A DNA stretch of 43,160 nt from Marinobacter sp. (GTDB lineage Bacteria; Pseudomonadota; Gammaproteobacteria; Pseudomonadales; Oleiphilaceae), in contig JAGPVT010000149.1 of NCBI GenBank assembly GCA_018066865.1, positions 1-43,160 on the forward strand, read 5' to 3'. Made by a program: the position numbers and the translations under genes. Below are positions 18,883 to 26,960 of the stretch, one piece after another; positions within the stretch are counted from its first letter, which is position 1, and every line of letters starts with the position of its first letter. The notes below the pieces were generated by a model that saw only the letters and a list, made by a program, of their open reading frames with translations, had not been told where the DNA came from and ran no database searches.

Positions 18883-18909
18883 GCAATTGATCCCGACAAA
18901 TGCTCAACC
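18877..18909 (+). terminator. Stem-loop at the end of the 5'-nucleotidase gene
   Basis: GGTTGAGCA (18877-18885) and TGCTCAACC (18901-18909) form a perfect 9-base stem with a 15-base loop, overlapping the stop codon of the nucleotidase gene. Only a weak pyrimidine-rich tract follows (from about 18920), so it may be an RNA-stabilising hairpin rather than a classical intrinsic terminator. Confidence 0.4.
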
Positions 18910-19098
18910 CTGCGAACTGGCCATCTCTCATTTCTCTAAAAATCAGATAATTACAACTAAGGATAACGACGAAAAGTCACTTTTCTACCAAAATGCGCAT
19001 TTAACATACTTTTACAAGACCAATGGTTATAAGCATTGAGTTTTCGCGTATTTTCTTGGATATCCGAAGCAGATACGCCAACAACTAAAAGGGACACC

Positions 19099-19776
19099 AT
19101 GTCATCCGACCACGAACAACTCCGCTCATCGGGCAAAGCCCGCGTCACCGAAATCATCAGCGCCTTGAAGGCTGCTCACGAGCATTCGTTAGACGCCTGT
19201 GAGAAGCCTCTCCATCAGATGCCGGAATACTTTATGGTTACGCGGGTCGGCGAACATTTTGCGGCTCGGTTTTCCAACTTCCGTTACCATATGGAAGCGT
19301 CCGTCGCGGACCTTCTAACCAAAGCAGGAGTTTCGGATGTTAATCAGAAGGCTCTGGAGAGGTTTCCCGAGCTCAGACCAAACGGGCGTTTCGATCTAGC
19401 ACTTTACACACGTAAGCGCGGCAGACCTGCTCACATCATAGAGTTCAAAAAAGGAGCAAAGCTCGAAGCACTCAAAAAGGACATTGACCGGCTGGCGCTA
19501 CTGGCTGACTCCGTTCCTGAACGTAGCCGATTAGAGACCAGCTATCTCGTCTTCATCACCAAGCGAACACACTCCCGCGATATTTCGGACTGGAATGACA
19601 GACTTCAGGAAATCGTTGCTGACAGCCTAATTGGGCAGGGTAAAATCTCGAACGACGTAGCGTGTACCGTGAAAGACATCTGGAAAGAATCTGAGCAGGA
19701 AAGTGACACTGCCCGTGACAGATTTTACGGGTATACGCCATTTAGCATCGTAATCGTAGAAATTCGATGTCTTTAG
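19099..19776 (+). CDS. Hypothetical protein with possible PD-(D/E)XK nuclease core
   Basis: This 225-residue protein is of unknown family. I chose the ATG at 19099, preceded by AAAAGGGACACC, over an in-frame TTG at 19036. Residues around 93-118 (GRFDLALYTRKRGRPAHIIEFKKG) place an aspartate on one strand and an E-x-K on the next, the arrangement of a PD-(D/E)XK nuclease active site. A helix with Lys/Asp repeats (LEALKKDIDRLALLAD) follows, as is common in that fold. The region after it (SYLVFITKRTH) could be a further core strand. It converges with the OGFr-containing gene, with only 14 bases between stops. The fold is my reading of a short motif; the protein could be unrelated. Confidence 0.6.
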   Translation: MSSDHEQLRSSGKARVTEIISALKAAHEHSLDACEKPLHQMPEYFMVTRVGEHFAARFSNFRYHMEASVADLLTKAGVSDVNQKALERFPELRPNGRFDLALYTRKRGRPAHIIEFKKGAKLEALKKDIDRLALLADSVPERSRLETSYLVFITKRTHSRDISDWNDRLQEIVADSLIGQGKISNDVACTVKDIWKESEQESDTARDRFYGYTPFSIVIVEIRCL

Positions 19777-19790
19777 CTGACAGGCAGGCT

Positions 19791-20744
19791 TTAGTCTATT
19801 GCTCGCAGCCAGTATCCAACGGTTTGGCCGCCGACCTGTCCGAATGACTGACCAATCGTGACAAACGCAGATTGAATCGCTTTTGCCAGGGCCGGTTGAT
19901 GGCAGTAATGCAAACTCCGGATCATGCGTGTGATCCGGAGGTGGTTATGGCCACCGGCCTTCAGCCAAATGTGCTCTCTGATATTAAGCCCCGGAAGCGC
20001 TTCGACCTGACTTCCATTTCGCCTTAATCCATAAAATGCCAGCATTCGGTCCAAGGCCCTCTGGTGTTGGCGTTTCAATTCATCATCTTTTTGAAAATTC
20101 TCGCGGTCTGCCTCCGTCAACACCGGCGCAAGCACATTCGCCCGGCTGGGCTCCGGTATCGGAAACAGCCACTGGATATAGTCGTGGGTGTGTTCCAGCC
20201 AGAAATCATCCATGGCCAGCACGTCATTCAGGGTGCGTCCGCGGTGGTCTGTTCCTTCACCTCGAATGAATGTTATTAAGTTGCTCTCTTCCGGCGCATG
20301 CATGTTTACAAGGTTAAGGAGGTTGTCCTCAGTCCAGAGTTCTGCCGTGTCCTGGTCAAAAGAAATTAACCATGCCTTGGCCTTGTTGTCGCTCAAACCT
20401 GATAACCCGGCCAGTGGCGAAGAAATTATCAAAGCCTCTCCTTCATCAAACCAGTGCGCATGGCCCAGCATTCTACGCTGCAGCTGTCGAGCGTCTGGAT
20501 TCATGTTTGGTAGCGCCTCAAGTTGCTCTCTCACGTATTCCCAACGCTCCATCGAATACACGCAGATGGCGGGAAAATCTGGAGAGGCAGTCAGAATAAG
20601 GGTCCCAGACGTAAGCCGACGCAACTCGGGTGAAAGCTGAGCCAATTCACTTCGATCCAGCAAAACTTCTTCACTCGAGCAGCCGTTCACCGAATGTATC
20701 GGGTGGGCAGAGCCGACCTTCCAAGCCTGAACGCGTTTGATCAT
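19791..20744 (-). CDS. MraZ-like domain fused to OGFr-like conserved region
   Basis: Residues 1-130 resemble a MraZ/AbrB-type fold: TLILTASPDFPAICVYSMER, then LPNMNPDARQLQRRMLGHA, then an Asp-rich strand pair. Residues 175-245 match the conserved region of opioid growth factor receptor (OGFr)-related proteins: DDFWLEHTHDYIQWLFPIPE followed by APVLTEADRENF and RALDRMLAFYGL. The C-terminal 60 residues are basic and His-rich. I prefer the ATG at 20744 because GGAGG lies 8 bases upstream; an upstream in-frame ATG at 20759 overlaps the AAA+ stop (TGATG) and would add five residues. It is the third gene of a MraZ-like/AAA+/MraZ-OGFr unit. Its N-terminal domain is clearly paralogous to the product at 22936-23382. 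The biochemical role of bacterial OGFr domains is unknown to me. Confidence 0.8.
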   Translation of the reverse strand: MIKRVQAWKVGSAHPIHSVNGCSSEEVLLDRSELAQLSPELRRLTSGTLILTASPDFPAICVYSMERWEYVREQLEALPNMNPDARQLQRRMLGHAHWFDEGEALIISSPLAGLSGLSDNKAKAWLISFDQDTAELWTEDNLLNLVNMHAPEESNLITFIRGEGTDHRGRTLNDVLAMDDFWLEHTHDYIQWLFPIPEPSRANVLAPVLTEADRENFQKDDELKRQHQRALDRMLAFYGLRRNGSQVEALPGLNIREHIWLKAGGHNHLRITRMIRSLHYCHQPALAKAIQSAFVTIGQSFGQVGGQTVGYWLRAID

Positions 20745-20758
20745 TGCGACATCCTCCA

Positions 20759-22870
20759 TCACTGAACAAATCCTATTGGCTGACCCACAACACCCTCAGC
20801 CTGCTGCCGTTGCTCTTCTTTCAATGCTTCCAGAAGTCTGCCGGTTCGAGCTTTGAAACCTCGCAGCCGAAGGTTCTGCACTGCTGCCTGAATAAGCCCC
20901 GGTGTCAGCTGATCAAGATGATTGAGTTGCTCCGGCGTGAGCGCTATTGCATTGTCTTTGTCCACCACACAGGCGGTGATAATGGCCTTCACTTGCTCGG
21001 CACTCAGGCAATCAAACTCCACCTTCAACTGAAACCGCCGTAGTATGGCTTTGTCGAAGCTGTCGAAACGATTGGTGGTCGCCAGGAACACGCCCTCGAA
21101 TCGCTCCAGGCGCACCATGAACTCATTGATGGCACTCACTTCCCAGCTGCTCTGTGCCATGCTCCGGTTATAGAGAAAGGTGTCCGCTTCATCCAGCAGG
21201 AGTACCGCACCGGTTTTTTCGGCCTTGTCGAACATGGCTGCGATGTTCTTTTCAGTCTGTCCGACATACATTCCTAGCAGATCACTGCCGGACTGCAGCA
21301 TGAAGGGCTTTTTCAGGCGTTTCGCGAGTTCCTGGGCATAAGCGGTTTTTCCAGCGCCCGGCGGCCCGTACAGGCAGATTCTTGCACTCCCCTCCTCGCG
21401 GACATAGCGCTCTACATTCCAGAGTGTCGGTTGGGTGTTTATCCACTCCGTGCGGAATTCTGGGAAGCCCCTTCTCTTTGGTCTGGGCAGCACGCGACCC
21501 GGGTTTCTCTCTCCCATCACACCCAGCCGCTGCCTTACCATTGTCTCCAGCCGCTGTTGGTTCCGGACAATCTGGCGTGGTGGTAGATACCGACCCACCT
21601 CGGCCAGATTCGTTGCCAGCGCATGCGTCATCCACGACTTACGTGCAGCTTCCGATACCCAGGCAGGAGTAACCGGTAGCCCGGAGAGTGTTTGCTCAAA
21701 CTTTTTGGCTTCGCGCCCACTGCCTGTGCCCTCGATCTCAACTATGAAGTCGAACCTCCTCAAAAAAGCAGGATCAACGGCACTAATGTCGTTGCTGATC
21801 CAGATCACCGGAGCCCGATTATCTTCCAACATCTGATTGAACCAACCTTTGGCGAGCTCAGCCGATTTTCGGAAGGCATCCTCCATTTCATCAAACAGCA
21901 AAACGGCACCGAGACGATCTTCAAGGAACATCTGCGCCATTTTCGCGGCATCGAGGCGCACTCGACCGGTCATGGCGCCCGAGTGACTGTCTTTAGTGGG
22001 CACTTCGTACAGAGGCGCGCCCAACTTTTCTGCCATCGCCCTGGCCAACTGGGTTTTCCCGGTGCCGGGCTTTCCGTAGAGCAGAATGTTACTACCGCGA
22101 GACTTGCTACTCAGAGCATCCTGCAGGTAATCCAGCATCAACTGAAGATCGGAAACGCCCCGGAAGTCGGCGATGGAATGCTTTGCCGCAGGCCCTGGCG
22201 GGCAGACGTGCTTGAACAACATCTGTTCGATGTCTTCTGTCGCTCCTGATTCACATTGCTCGGAGGTGGCTACCACCAGCTGACTCAGAAGCGGCCCGGC
22301 CTCCACAATGTCCCAAATATCGCTGTTCTGGTTTGGCTCCTCCAACAGGTGGATCTGGCACAGCATGGCATCCTGATCCAGCGCTGCTGCAATCGTCCTC
22401 GCGGATTCGCGCATCGCCCTGGCCAGGGCACTTATCGAATTTCCATATTCATTAATTTCCAGGTCTCGCATGACCTCCTTGGCCTTTGGGTACTTAAGCA
22501 ACAAAATAGCAAAAATCAGCAGTTTGATTTCAACCACATCGGCTTTTAGCAACTTGACCAGATTGGCCAGTAAGGGTTCAAAGGACAGCTCCGGCTTGCC
22601 TCTCAGGCTTCGTGTGAGCTGCTTTTCACGCTTGCGCACCGCTCCAAGGAACACGGGTGCACTTATCTCACTATCAGTTCCCGACGGCAGCTCAAGCTCA
22701 AGGAAAGCGTCTGGCTCGTCCATGCCAACGAGGCGGAATTCCTTTTTATAGCCGGTTATGAGAAACAGCCGGCAGAGATATATCTGCAGCAGCTTCAGGT
22801 CGTCTTTGGATGAGGATGAAAGATAATCCGGCTCGTGAGCTTCATTAATGAGTTCTTTCCACAGCAGCAT
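20759..22870 (-). CDS. Tandem AAA+ ATPase
   Basis: This 703-residue protein has a helical N-terminal region (1-225) and two AAA+ modules. Module 1 has Walker A GKPGTGKT (266-273), Walker B LLFDEMED (324-331) and sensor/arginine-finger region WISNDISAVDPAFLRRFD. Module 2 has Walker A GPPGAGKT (502-509), pore-like MYVGQTEKNI (534-543), Walker B LLLDEADT (557-564) and ATTNRFDSFDKAILRRF. Both sites look intact. Tandem AAA+ rings usually remodel or unfold proteins, and the GQTEKNI motif resembles the second-module style of FtsH/Cdc48 relatives. A GGAG site precedes the ATG. The stop overlaps the region where the MraZ-OGFr gene begins, so the two are coupled. The two MraZ-like neighbours are probable adaptors, substrates or regulators. 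Function is not known; enzyme class is firm. Confidence 0.9.
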   Translation of the reverse strand: MLLWKELINEAHEPDYLSSSSKDDLKLLQIYLCRLFLITGYKKEFRLVGMDEPDAFLELELPSGTDSEISAPVFLGAVRKREKQLTRSLRGKPELSFEPLLANLVKLLKADVVEIKLLIFAILLLKYPKAKEVMRDLEINEYGNSISALARAMRESARTIAAALDQDAMLCQIHLLEEPNQNSDIWDIVEAGPLLSQLVVATSEQCESGATEDIEQMLFKHVCPPGPAAKHSIADFRGVSDLQLMLDYLQDALSSKSRGSNILLYGKPGTGKTQLARAMAEKLGAPLYEVPTKDSHSGAMTGRVRLDAAKMAQMFLEDRLGAVLLFDEMEDAFRKSAELAKGWFNQMLEDNRAPVIWISNDISAVDPAFLRRFDFIVEIEGTGSGREAKKFEQTLSGLPVTPAWVSEAARKSWMTHALATNLAEVGRYLPPRQIVRNQQRLETMVRQRLGVMGERNPGRVLPRPKRRGFPEFRTEWINTQPTLWNVERYVREEGSARICLYGPPGAGKTAYAQELAKRLKKPFMLQSGSDLLGMYVGQTEKNIAAMFDKAEKTGAVLLLDEADTFLYNRSMAQSSWEVSAINEFMVRLERFEGVFLATTNRFDSFDKAILRRFQLKVEFDCLSAEQVKAIITACVVDKDNAIALTPEQLNHLDQLTPGLIQAAVQNLRLRGFKARTGRLLEALKEEQRQQAEGVVGQPIGFVQ

Positions 22871-22935
22871 AGTTGGTCTCCTGATCCTTTGGGTAGTATT
22901 CTATGCAGCTAGTGCGTCATTCTGTGTCGCCTCTT

Positions 22936-23382
22936 CTATCCTGCCGCTTTACTGGCCGTCGCTTCATAACACTCACATCCCCAAATCTCAGCCCAACCAG
23001 TATCAAACACAATAACCACCACCTCCCGCCCGAGATCAGCATGACCTCGCTGATCCTCAGAGATTCTCAGCGGCTCGGATCGATCGAAGCTCATTGCCAT
23101 TCCGAGCATCTTGCGCTGGATCTCTCTAGCGGCTCTGTTCATGGCAGGGAGCCCCCAGAGTTTGGGCGCAAAATCGTCCCACAGACCTTTCGGATACACG
23201 ATCAGGGCTGGCCAATCAGCCGAGGCGGTAATTGTGACCTCCTGTGTCATCAGTGTTTCCAGCTTTGGGCACAACCTTGCTGTTGCATCACGGTCAAGCC
23301 CAAGGGAGCAGCCATCTGGCCCATGACTTAACGTGATTCGATATGCCGAGCCAGCGTGCCAGAACGGATATTCTTCACTCAT
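22936..23382 (-). CDS. MraZ-like small protein (paralog of the OGFr fusion N-terminus)
   Basis: This 148-residue protein aligns by eye with the first 130 residues of the MraZ-OGFr product. Shared blocks are FWHAGSAYRI versus AWKVGSAHPI, VTITASADWPALIVYP versus LILTASPDFPAICVYS, and REIQRKMLGMA versus RQLQRRMLGHA. The WPALIVYP and LPAMN..R..QRKMLG pattern is that of MraZ, a DNA-binding regulator with an AbrB-like fold, but the usual DNA-contact residues cannot be confirmed. I chose the ATG at 23382 because AGGGGAG lies just upstream and because it aligns with the paralog start; an in-frame ATG at 23457 would add 25 residues. It lies 65 bases upstream of the AAA+ gene on the same strand and opens the three-gene unit. 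Confidence 0.75.
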   Translation of the reverse strand: MSEEYPFWHAGSAYRITLSHGPDGCSLGLDRDATARLCPKLETLMTQEVTITASADWPALIVYPKGLWDDFAPKLWGLPAMNRAAREIQRKMLGMAMSFDRSEPLRISEDQRGHADLGREVVVIVFDTGWAEIWGCECYEATASKAAG

Positions 23383-23533
23383 TGTCACTCCCCTTTCTTC
23401 TTTAATTAACGTAATAGGGCTATCCGCTGCTAGCTCCCGTACTTTTGTTGACGACATCTACGAACTGATGAACACCTGAAACTTGAATAAAGTTACCTGA
23501 AACCTGCGACAAGATGAGTCGCACTAACCACCT

Positions 23534-23911
23534 ATGTACCAGCGGGGTATTGGAGTGTCCGTCAATGAGCTTTCCGATACCGCACTAAGAAAGCTCTACA
23601 TGGCTCATGTGCATGGCATGGGGTTTCGGTTGATTGGCGAAGGGTTTGCCTGCGCACCTTCAGTAGAAACGGTGGTGCTTTCGGGATTCACGCAGATGAC
23701 CAATGCGGCCACCGGCCGTGTAGAAGACAAGTACCTGTACAGCGTGAAGGTTAAGCGCGAAGCCTGGCGCGCGATACAGTTCGGCAACCTGGGTCAGGTC
23801 GACCCGGTTGAGGCCCTGGCCGCGCTTGAACTGCGCCGCGATATGACCAAAACCGGGATTTTTCGGGCTATTGAGCCTTGGCCCGCCGAGTTCGATCCAA
23901 GCCCCGCGTGA
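23534..23911 (+). CDS. Hypothetical protein, divergent from the MraZ/AAA+ unit
   Basis: I do not recognise this 125-residue protein. It is soluble and mixed alpha/beta, with a helical N-terminus (VNELSDTALRKLYMAHVHGM) followed by strands (ETVVLSGFTQMTNAATG, DKYLYSVKVKREAW) and a short helical end. Its start is weakly supported: the ATG at 23534 lacks a clear Shine-Dalgarno, and a GTG at 23555 is an alternative. It is divergent from the MraZ-like gene (76 bases from the longest start) and its 3' end overlaps the WYL regulator gene by 44 bases on the opposite strand. Confidence 0.6.
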   Translation: MYQRGIGVSVNELSDTALRKLYMAHVHGMGFRLIGEGFACAPSVETVVLSGFTQMTNAATGRVEDKYLYSVKVKREAWRAIQFGNLGQVDPVEALAALELRRDMTKTGIFRAIEPWPAEFDPSPA

Positions 23912-24875
23912 GGGTGGTTTCAATCTCCTCCCGCAACCAGGCCGGCTCCAGAATATCGCAGTGCACTGCCTGTGCAGTCAGCCACCAGCGCAGATCCTGG
24001 GTATCGCCCACGGTGACGGCGATCTCGAAGGTGGAGTCATCAATCTCGCTGTTTATCTGGTCAAAACCCAGCGGCGATTCGATCAAATGGTTTAGGGCGG
24101 GCTTGTCGCAGCGGAGCTTGAGATAGACCGGCGAGTCAGAATGCAGAATGCCCATGGCGCCGGAGCGTATGTAGAGATCCAGGTCGAAGTCCTCTGGCCG
24201 GTCCGGTTGCTCTTCCACTAATTCACCCGACGTCGCCCGATGCAGCACCAACTGCCGAATACCTTCCCTGCCCTCGATTGTGCCTATCAGGTAGACGTTC
24301 GGGTCCCGGAAGATCAGACCGAATGGATGCACAACGATCTCTTCCGGCGCTTTCCAGCTGCGGGCCTGGTAAACCAGCCTGCATTTGTATTCCCTCAGCA
24401 AGGCTTCGGTAACGGTTTCCAGCACATCGGCATCAATCGCCGGGCGCTCACCTCCCAGACCGCGATTGATTACCCGTACCCGGTCGGGCCACTGGCCGAG
24501 GGGATTCTTTTCACGCAACAGTGTGCGATGAGCTTCATCGAAATGAGGCTTCAAGTGAGACAGCGCCCTTGGCGGCAGCATGGGTGAGAGGTAGGCCTTC
24601 GCCAGTTCAAAGGTCAGTGCTGCCGGCAGGTCCAGGGCCGGGATAATATCCATAGTGGCGTTCCGATCGAACGACCAACGGTAAGGCCGTGAATCCTCAT
24701 CAACCAGTAGTGGGAAGTCAGCACTCAGTTTTTCCAGATCCCGCTGGATAGAACGCATGGTCACCGAGAACCCTTGCTCGTCGAGCCTGCCCGCCAATTC
24801 GGTGGTGGTGATGGATTTCGGATGCCGAGGCACCATCCGGAGCATGGTGAGGTAGCGAACGGCGGTGTTGGACAT
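23868..24875 (-). CDS. WYL-domain transcriptional regulator
   Basis: This 335-residue protein has a DeoR-type winged helix at the N-terminus: TTTELAGRLDEQGFSVTMRS followed by IQRDLEKLSADFPL. A WYL domain follows, with KCRLVYQARSWKAPEEIVVHPFGLIFRDPNVYLIG, and a C-terminal WCX-like region. WYL proteins bind ligands (often nucleotides or nucleic acids) and regulate stress or phage-defence loci such as BREX and CBASS in other bacteria. I chose the ATG at 24875, preceded by AAGGATCCCGTT; a longer in-frame start at 24986 is possible but adds no conserved sequence. It sits between the AAA+/MraZ unit and the small membrane-protein pair and could regulate either. That link is inferred. Confidence 0.85.
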   Translation of the reverse strand: MSNTAVRYLTMLRMVPRHPKSITTTELAGRLDEQGFSVTMRSIQRDLEKLSADFPLLVDEDSRPYRWSFDRNATMDIIPALDLPAALTFELAKAYLSPMLPPRALSHLKPHFDEAHRTLLREKNPLGQWPDRVRVINRGLGGERPAIDADVLETVTEALLREYKCRLVYQARSWKAPEEIVVHPFGLIFRDPNVYLIGTIEGREGIRQLVLHRATSGELVEEQPDRPEDFDLDLYIRSGAMGILHSDSPVYLKLRCDKPALNHLIESPLGFDQINSEIDDSTFEIAVTVGDTQDLRWWLTAQAVHCDILEPAWLREEIETTLTRGLDRTRRAKAQ

Positions 24876-24936
24876 AACGGGATCCTTGTCTTTTCTTGAA
24901 GTCGACAGCTTAAGCGACACAATATGACGCCACGCC

Positions 24937-25395
24937 ATGCTAGATTTTTGTGCTGGCCAAGTAAAGCCGCTGGCCAATCCTATCAACTACATTAGGAGCC
25001 CTGCCCTGAACCATAAAGACTTTGCCTCCCTCCTGGTAAAACACGGGTTTACCCCACAGACCTACGACTTCGACTCCACCATGCTGGGGTTCCAGCACGA
25101 CATTTTTAATGCCCTGATCCATAACGACTCGGTATTCAGCGAGCAATCGCTTATTCGCGCTCAGCCCGATTGTCCTGATGCCCTATTGCGCTGTGAGCTC
25201 ATCGCCGAATCCGGTGACCTTGCTTCAGCCGTTCAGCATTTCTATGCCCGATGGTTTGCGGAGCTGCGCTATGAGAATCCCATGCTGGAGTTGCTCAACT
25301 TGGAGATGCGCGAAGATGTCGCCAGCATTCACGTGCTGACCATCACCAAAGCCAATGCAATGACGTTTGTGTTCAACATTCAGCGAGGTGGATGA
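24937..25395 (+). CDS. Hypothetical protein
   Basis: This 152-residue protein (from the ATG at 24937) is of no family I recognise. Its first 23 residues look poorly conserved in style. A CTG at 25006 with AGGAG 8 bases upstream could be the real start, giving about 129 residues beginning NHKDFASLLVKHGF. The core is soluble and acidic, with paired helices (CPDALLRCELIAESGDLASA) and strands near the end. It overlaps the next small gene by four bases (ATGA), so the two are translationally coupled. It is divergent from the WYL regulator gene at 24875. Confidence 0.6.
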   Translation: MLDFCAGQVKPLANPINYIRSPALNHKDFASLLVKHGFTPQTYDFDSTMLGFQHDIFNALIHNDSVFSEQSLIRAQPDCPDALLRCELIAESGDLASAVQHFYARWFAELRYENPMLELLNLEMREDVASIHVLTITKANAMTFVFNIQRGG

Positions 25396-25571
25396 TGCTG
25401 ATTCTGATTGCGGTGGGTTTGGTGCTTTGGACTGTGGTGTCGATGCTGTGCATCAGCTATTTCAATGACCACGGAGCCGGATGGGAGGAATGGGAGGCCT
25501 TCCCGATGTGGCTGAAGATTCCGATTCTGGTGGTTGCACCGGTGTTTTTTATTTCCTGGTGGGTTCGTTAA
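25392..25571 (+). CDS. Small two-helix membrane protein
   Basis: This 59-residue reading frame begins ATGATGCTGATT and ends TAA at 25569-25571. It overlaps the previous gene by four bases (ATGA), a strong sign that it is translated. Residues 3-22 (LILIAVGLVLWTVVSMLCIS) and 43-57 (IPILVVAPVFFISWW) are hydrophobic, so it should cross the membrane twice. A short acidic loop with GAGWEEWEAF lies between. A small membrane partner of a soluble protein is a common design in toxin and effector pairs, but nothing here shows toxicity. Confidence 0.7.
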   Translation: MMLILIAVGLVLWTVVSMLCISYFNDHGAGWEEWEAFPMWLKIPILVVAPVFFISWWVR

Positions 25572-25577
25572 AAGCAA

Positions 25578-26246
25578 CTAAGCATCAGCGGGAATAACCT
25601 CCACATCACCCACCGGCTCCAGGATATGGGTACTCCGCACCGGCTCACACACCAGCGGGGCCGAGATATGGGTTCGCATCAGTCCTTGAAACGCATCCGT
25701 TTCGTGAAACTCCGGATCCAGCCACAAATCAAACTCCTCCGGCCTCAGCATCAGCGGAATGCTTTTCGGGTGGATGAGGCTGAACCTCGGGTGCGGCATC
25801 AGTGTGATGACGGTGAAGGAATTCACCTGCTCGTCCCCGAAGTGCCAGGATTGCCATAACCCCGCCAGTGCCGTGGCTTCATTCTGCGGGTGAATGTTGT
25901 AGACCTGCTTACCCTTCCATTCATGGAACGCGCTGACTGGCACAATGCAGCGCTTGGTGGGATACACCTTCTTCCAGAGTGGGCTGCTGGTTAAGCGATC
26001 ACTGCGGGCATTGAAAGTGTGAAACTTCGAGTTGGGCCGGAAACCATAACCATTCGGGTTTGGTTCGATCAGTAATGACCAGATGCCTGGCAGCAGATAC
26101 CGGTCGTCAGCTGCTTCAATAACGAACTCCCCGATTCCGCCCGGCGGTACGTTGTGCTGGGGTCTGGGTGTGACACTGGGCAGCCCCAATTGTTCCACCA
26201 GCGTTTGGACTTCCGGAGAATCGGTTACGTTGTAACGACCGCACAT
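25578..26246 (-). CDS. SRAP-domain abasic-site protein (YedK/HMCES family)
   Basis: This 222-residue protein is a SRAP-family enzyme that crosslinks to abasic sites in single-stranded DNA and protects them during repair. The catalytic Cys2 is present (MCGRYN), as are the NARSD block (FHTFNARSD), the glutamate block (VSAFHEWKGK) and a histidine block (PHPRFSLIHPKSIPLML). All key residues look intact. The length is typical of the family. A strong AAGGGGGGTGA ribosome binding site precedes the ATG. It lies in the accessory region beside unknown genes; many mobile elements carry their own copy. The plain gene symbol yedK would be reasonable, but I leave it off because paralogs may exist on the chromosome. 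Confidence 0.95.
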   Translation of the reverse strand: MCGRYNVTDSPEVQTLVEQLGLPSVTPRPQHNVPPGGIGEFVIEAADDRYLLPGIWSLLIEPNPNGYGFRPNSKFHTFNARSDRLTSSPLWKKVYPTKRCIVPVSAFHEWKGKQVYNIHPQNEATALAGLWQSWHFGDEQVNSFTVITLMPHPRFSLIHPKSIPLMLRPEEFDLWLDPEFHETDAFQGLMRTHISAPLVCEPVRSTHILEPVGDVEVIPADA

Positions 26247-26276
26247 TAATCACCCCCCTTCGGGACACAGCTCCAG

Positions 26277-26960
26277 TTACTGTTCCACCACACTTTCTTC
26301 GAGCAATATTTCACGCATCAAGGGAGCAAAACCCTCCATGTAGTCGTCCCTTAGGCCTTGGGTACCGGTTACATGGGGAATGCTAACAACTGTTGTATGC
26401 GGAAATTGTTGGATAAGCACTTTAAATTGCCGGCCAGTCGTAGGGACATCCGAGACGTGATGTACAGCATTACCCGGCCGAGCTCCCAAAATCCGCTCAA
26501 CATCACCTCGAATCCTTATGTCATTAAGCGCTTCGATGAGCTGGCTTCCCACAAAGAGAATGACTCGGGGGGCCCGACGCTCAATCAATTTCAAGATGCT
26601 CTCAGAATTCTCGACTAGCGTTTCAATGTCGATCCTTTCTGCGCCGGTGATTGAACGAGTCTGGGTCGTAATCCAATTTGTCTGGAAGAATGACCGCTCA
26701 AAGCCAGATGCATGACGTGGATCTGTCTGAAGTGGCACGCCCCAACTTTGAATTAGCGCGACTAATTTGTTCCTAAACCGGGTACCATTAACTGCCGGAT
26801 CCGAGAAGAACGACTTTTCTTCTCGCTCCTCCTGAATGCCAGTCATTTCATTCACTTCATCTTCTAGAGAAAAACCAAAGTTATAACCACACACCATTAT
26901 GCCGCCAGACAGATTCTCTGGGTAGTTAAGCGTTATAACCTCGTGTTCGTTCTTATCCAT
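26277..26960 (-). CDS. Hypothetical protein, possibly uracil-DNA-glycosylase-like fold
   Basis: This 227-residue protein overlaps the upstream gene by eight bases. Segments IMVCGYNFGFSLEDE near residues 21-35, RSFFQTNWITT near 89-99, VILFVGSQLIEAL near 134-146, and VVSIPHVTGTQGLRDDYM near 193-210 occur in the order expected of a uracil-DNA glycosylase superfamily fold (motif 1, Asn block, central strand, PH-x-S/T-type motif 2). The key residues are atypical, so it may be a binding protein or a new family. AAGGA precedes the ATG. The fold suggestion is weak and based only on short motifs. Confidence 0.6.
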   Translation of the reverse strand: MDKNEHEVITLNYPENLSGGIMVCGYNFGFSLEDEVNEMTGIQEEREEKSFFSDPAVNGTRFRNKLVALIQSWGVPLQTDPRHASGFERSFFQTNWITTQTRSITGAERIDIETLVENSESILKLIERRAPRVILFVGSQLIEALNDIRIRGDVERILGARPGNAVHHVSDVPTTGRQFKVLIQQFPHTTVVSIPHVTGTQGLRDDYMEGFAPLMREILLEESVVEQ

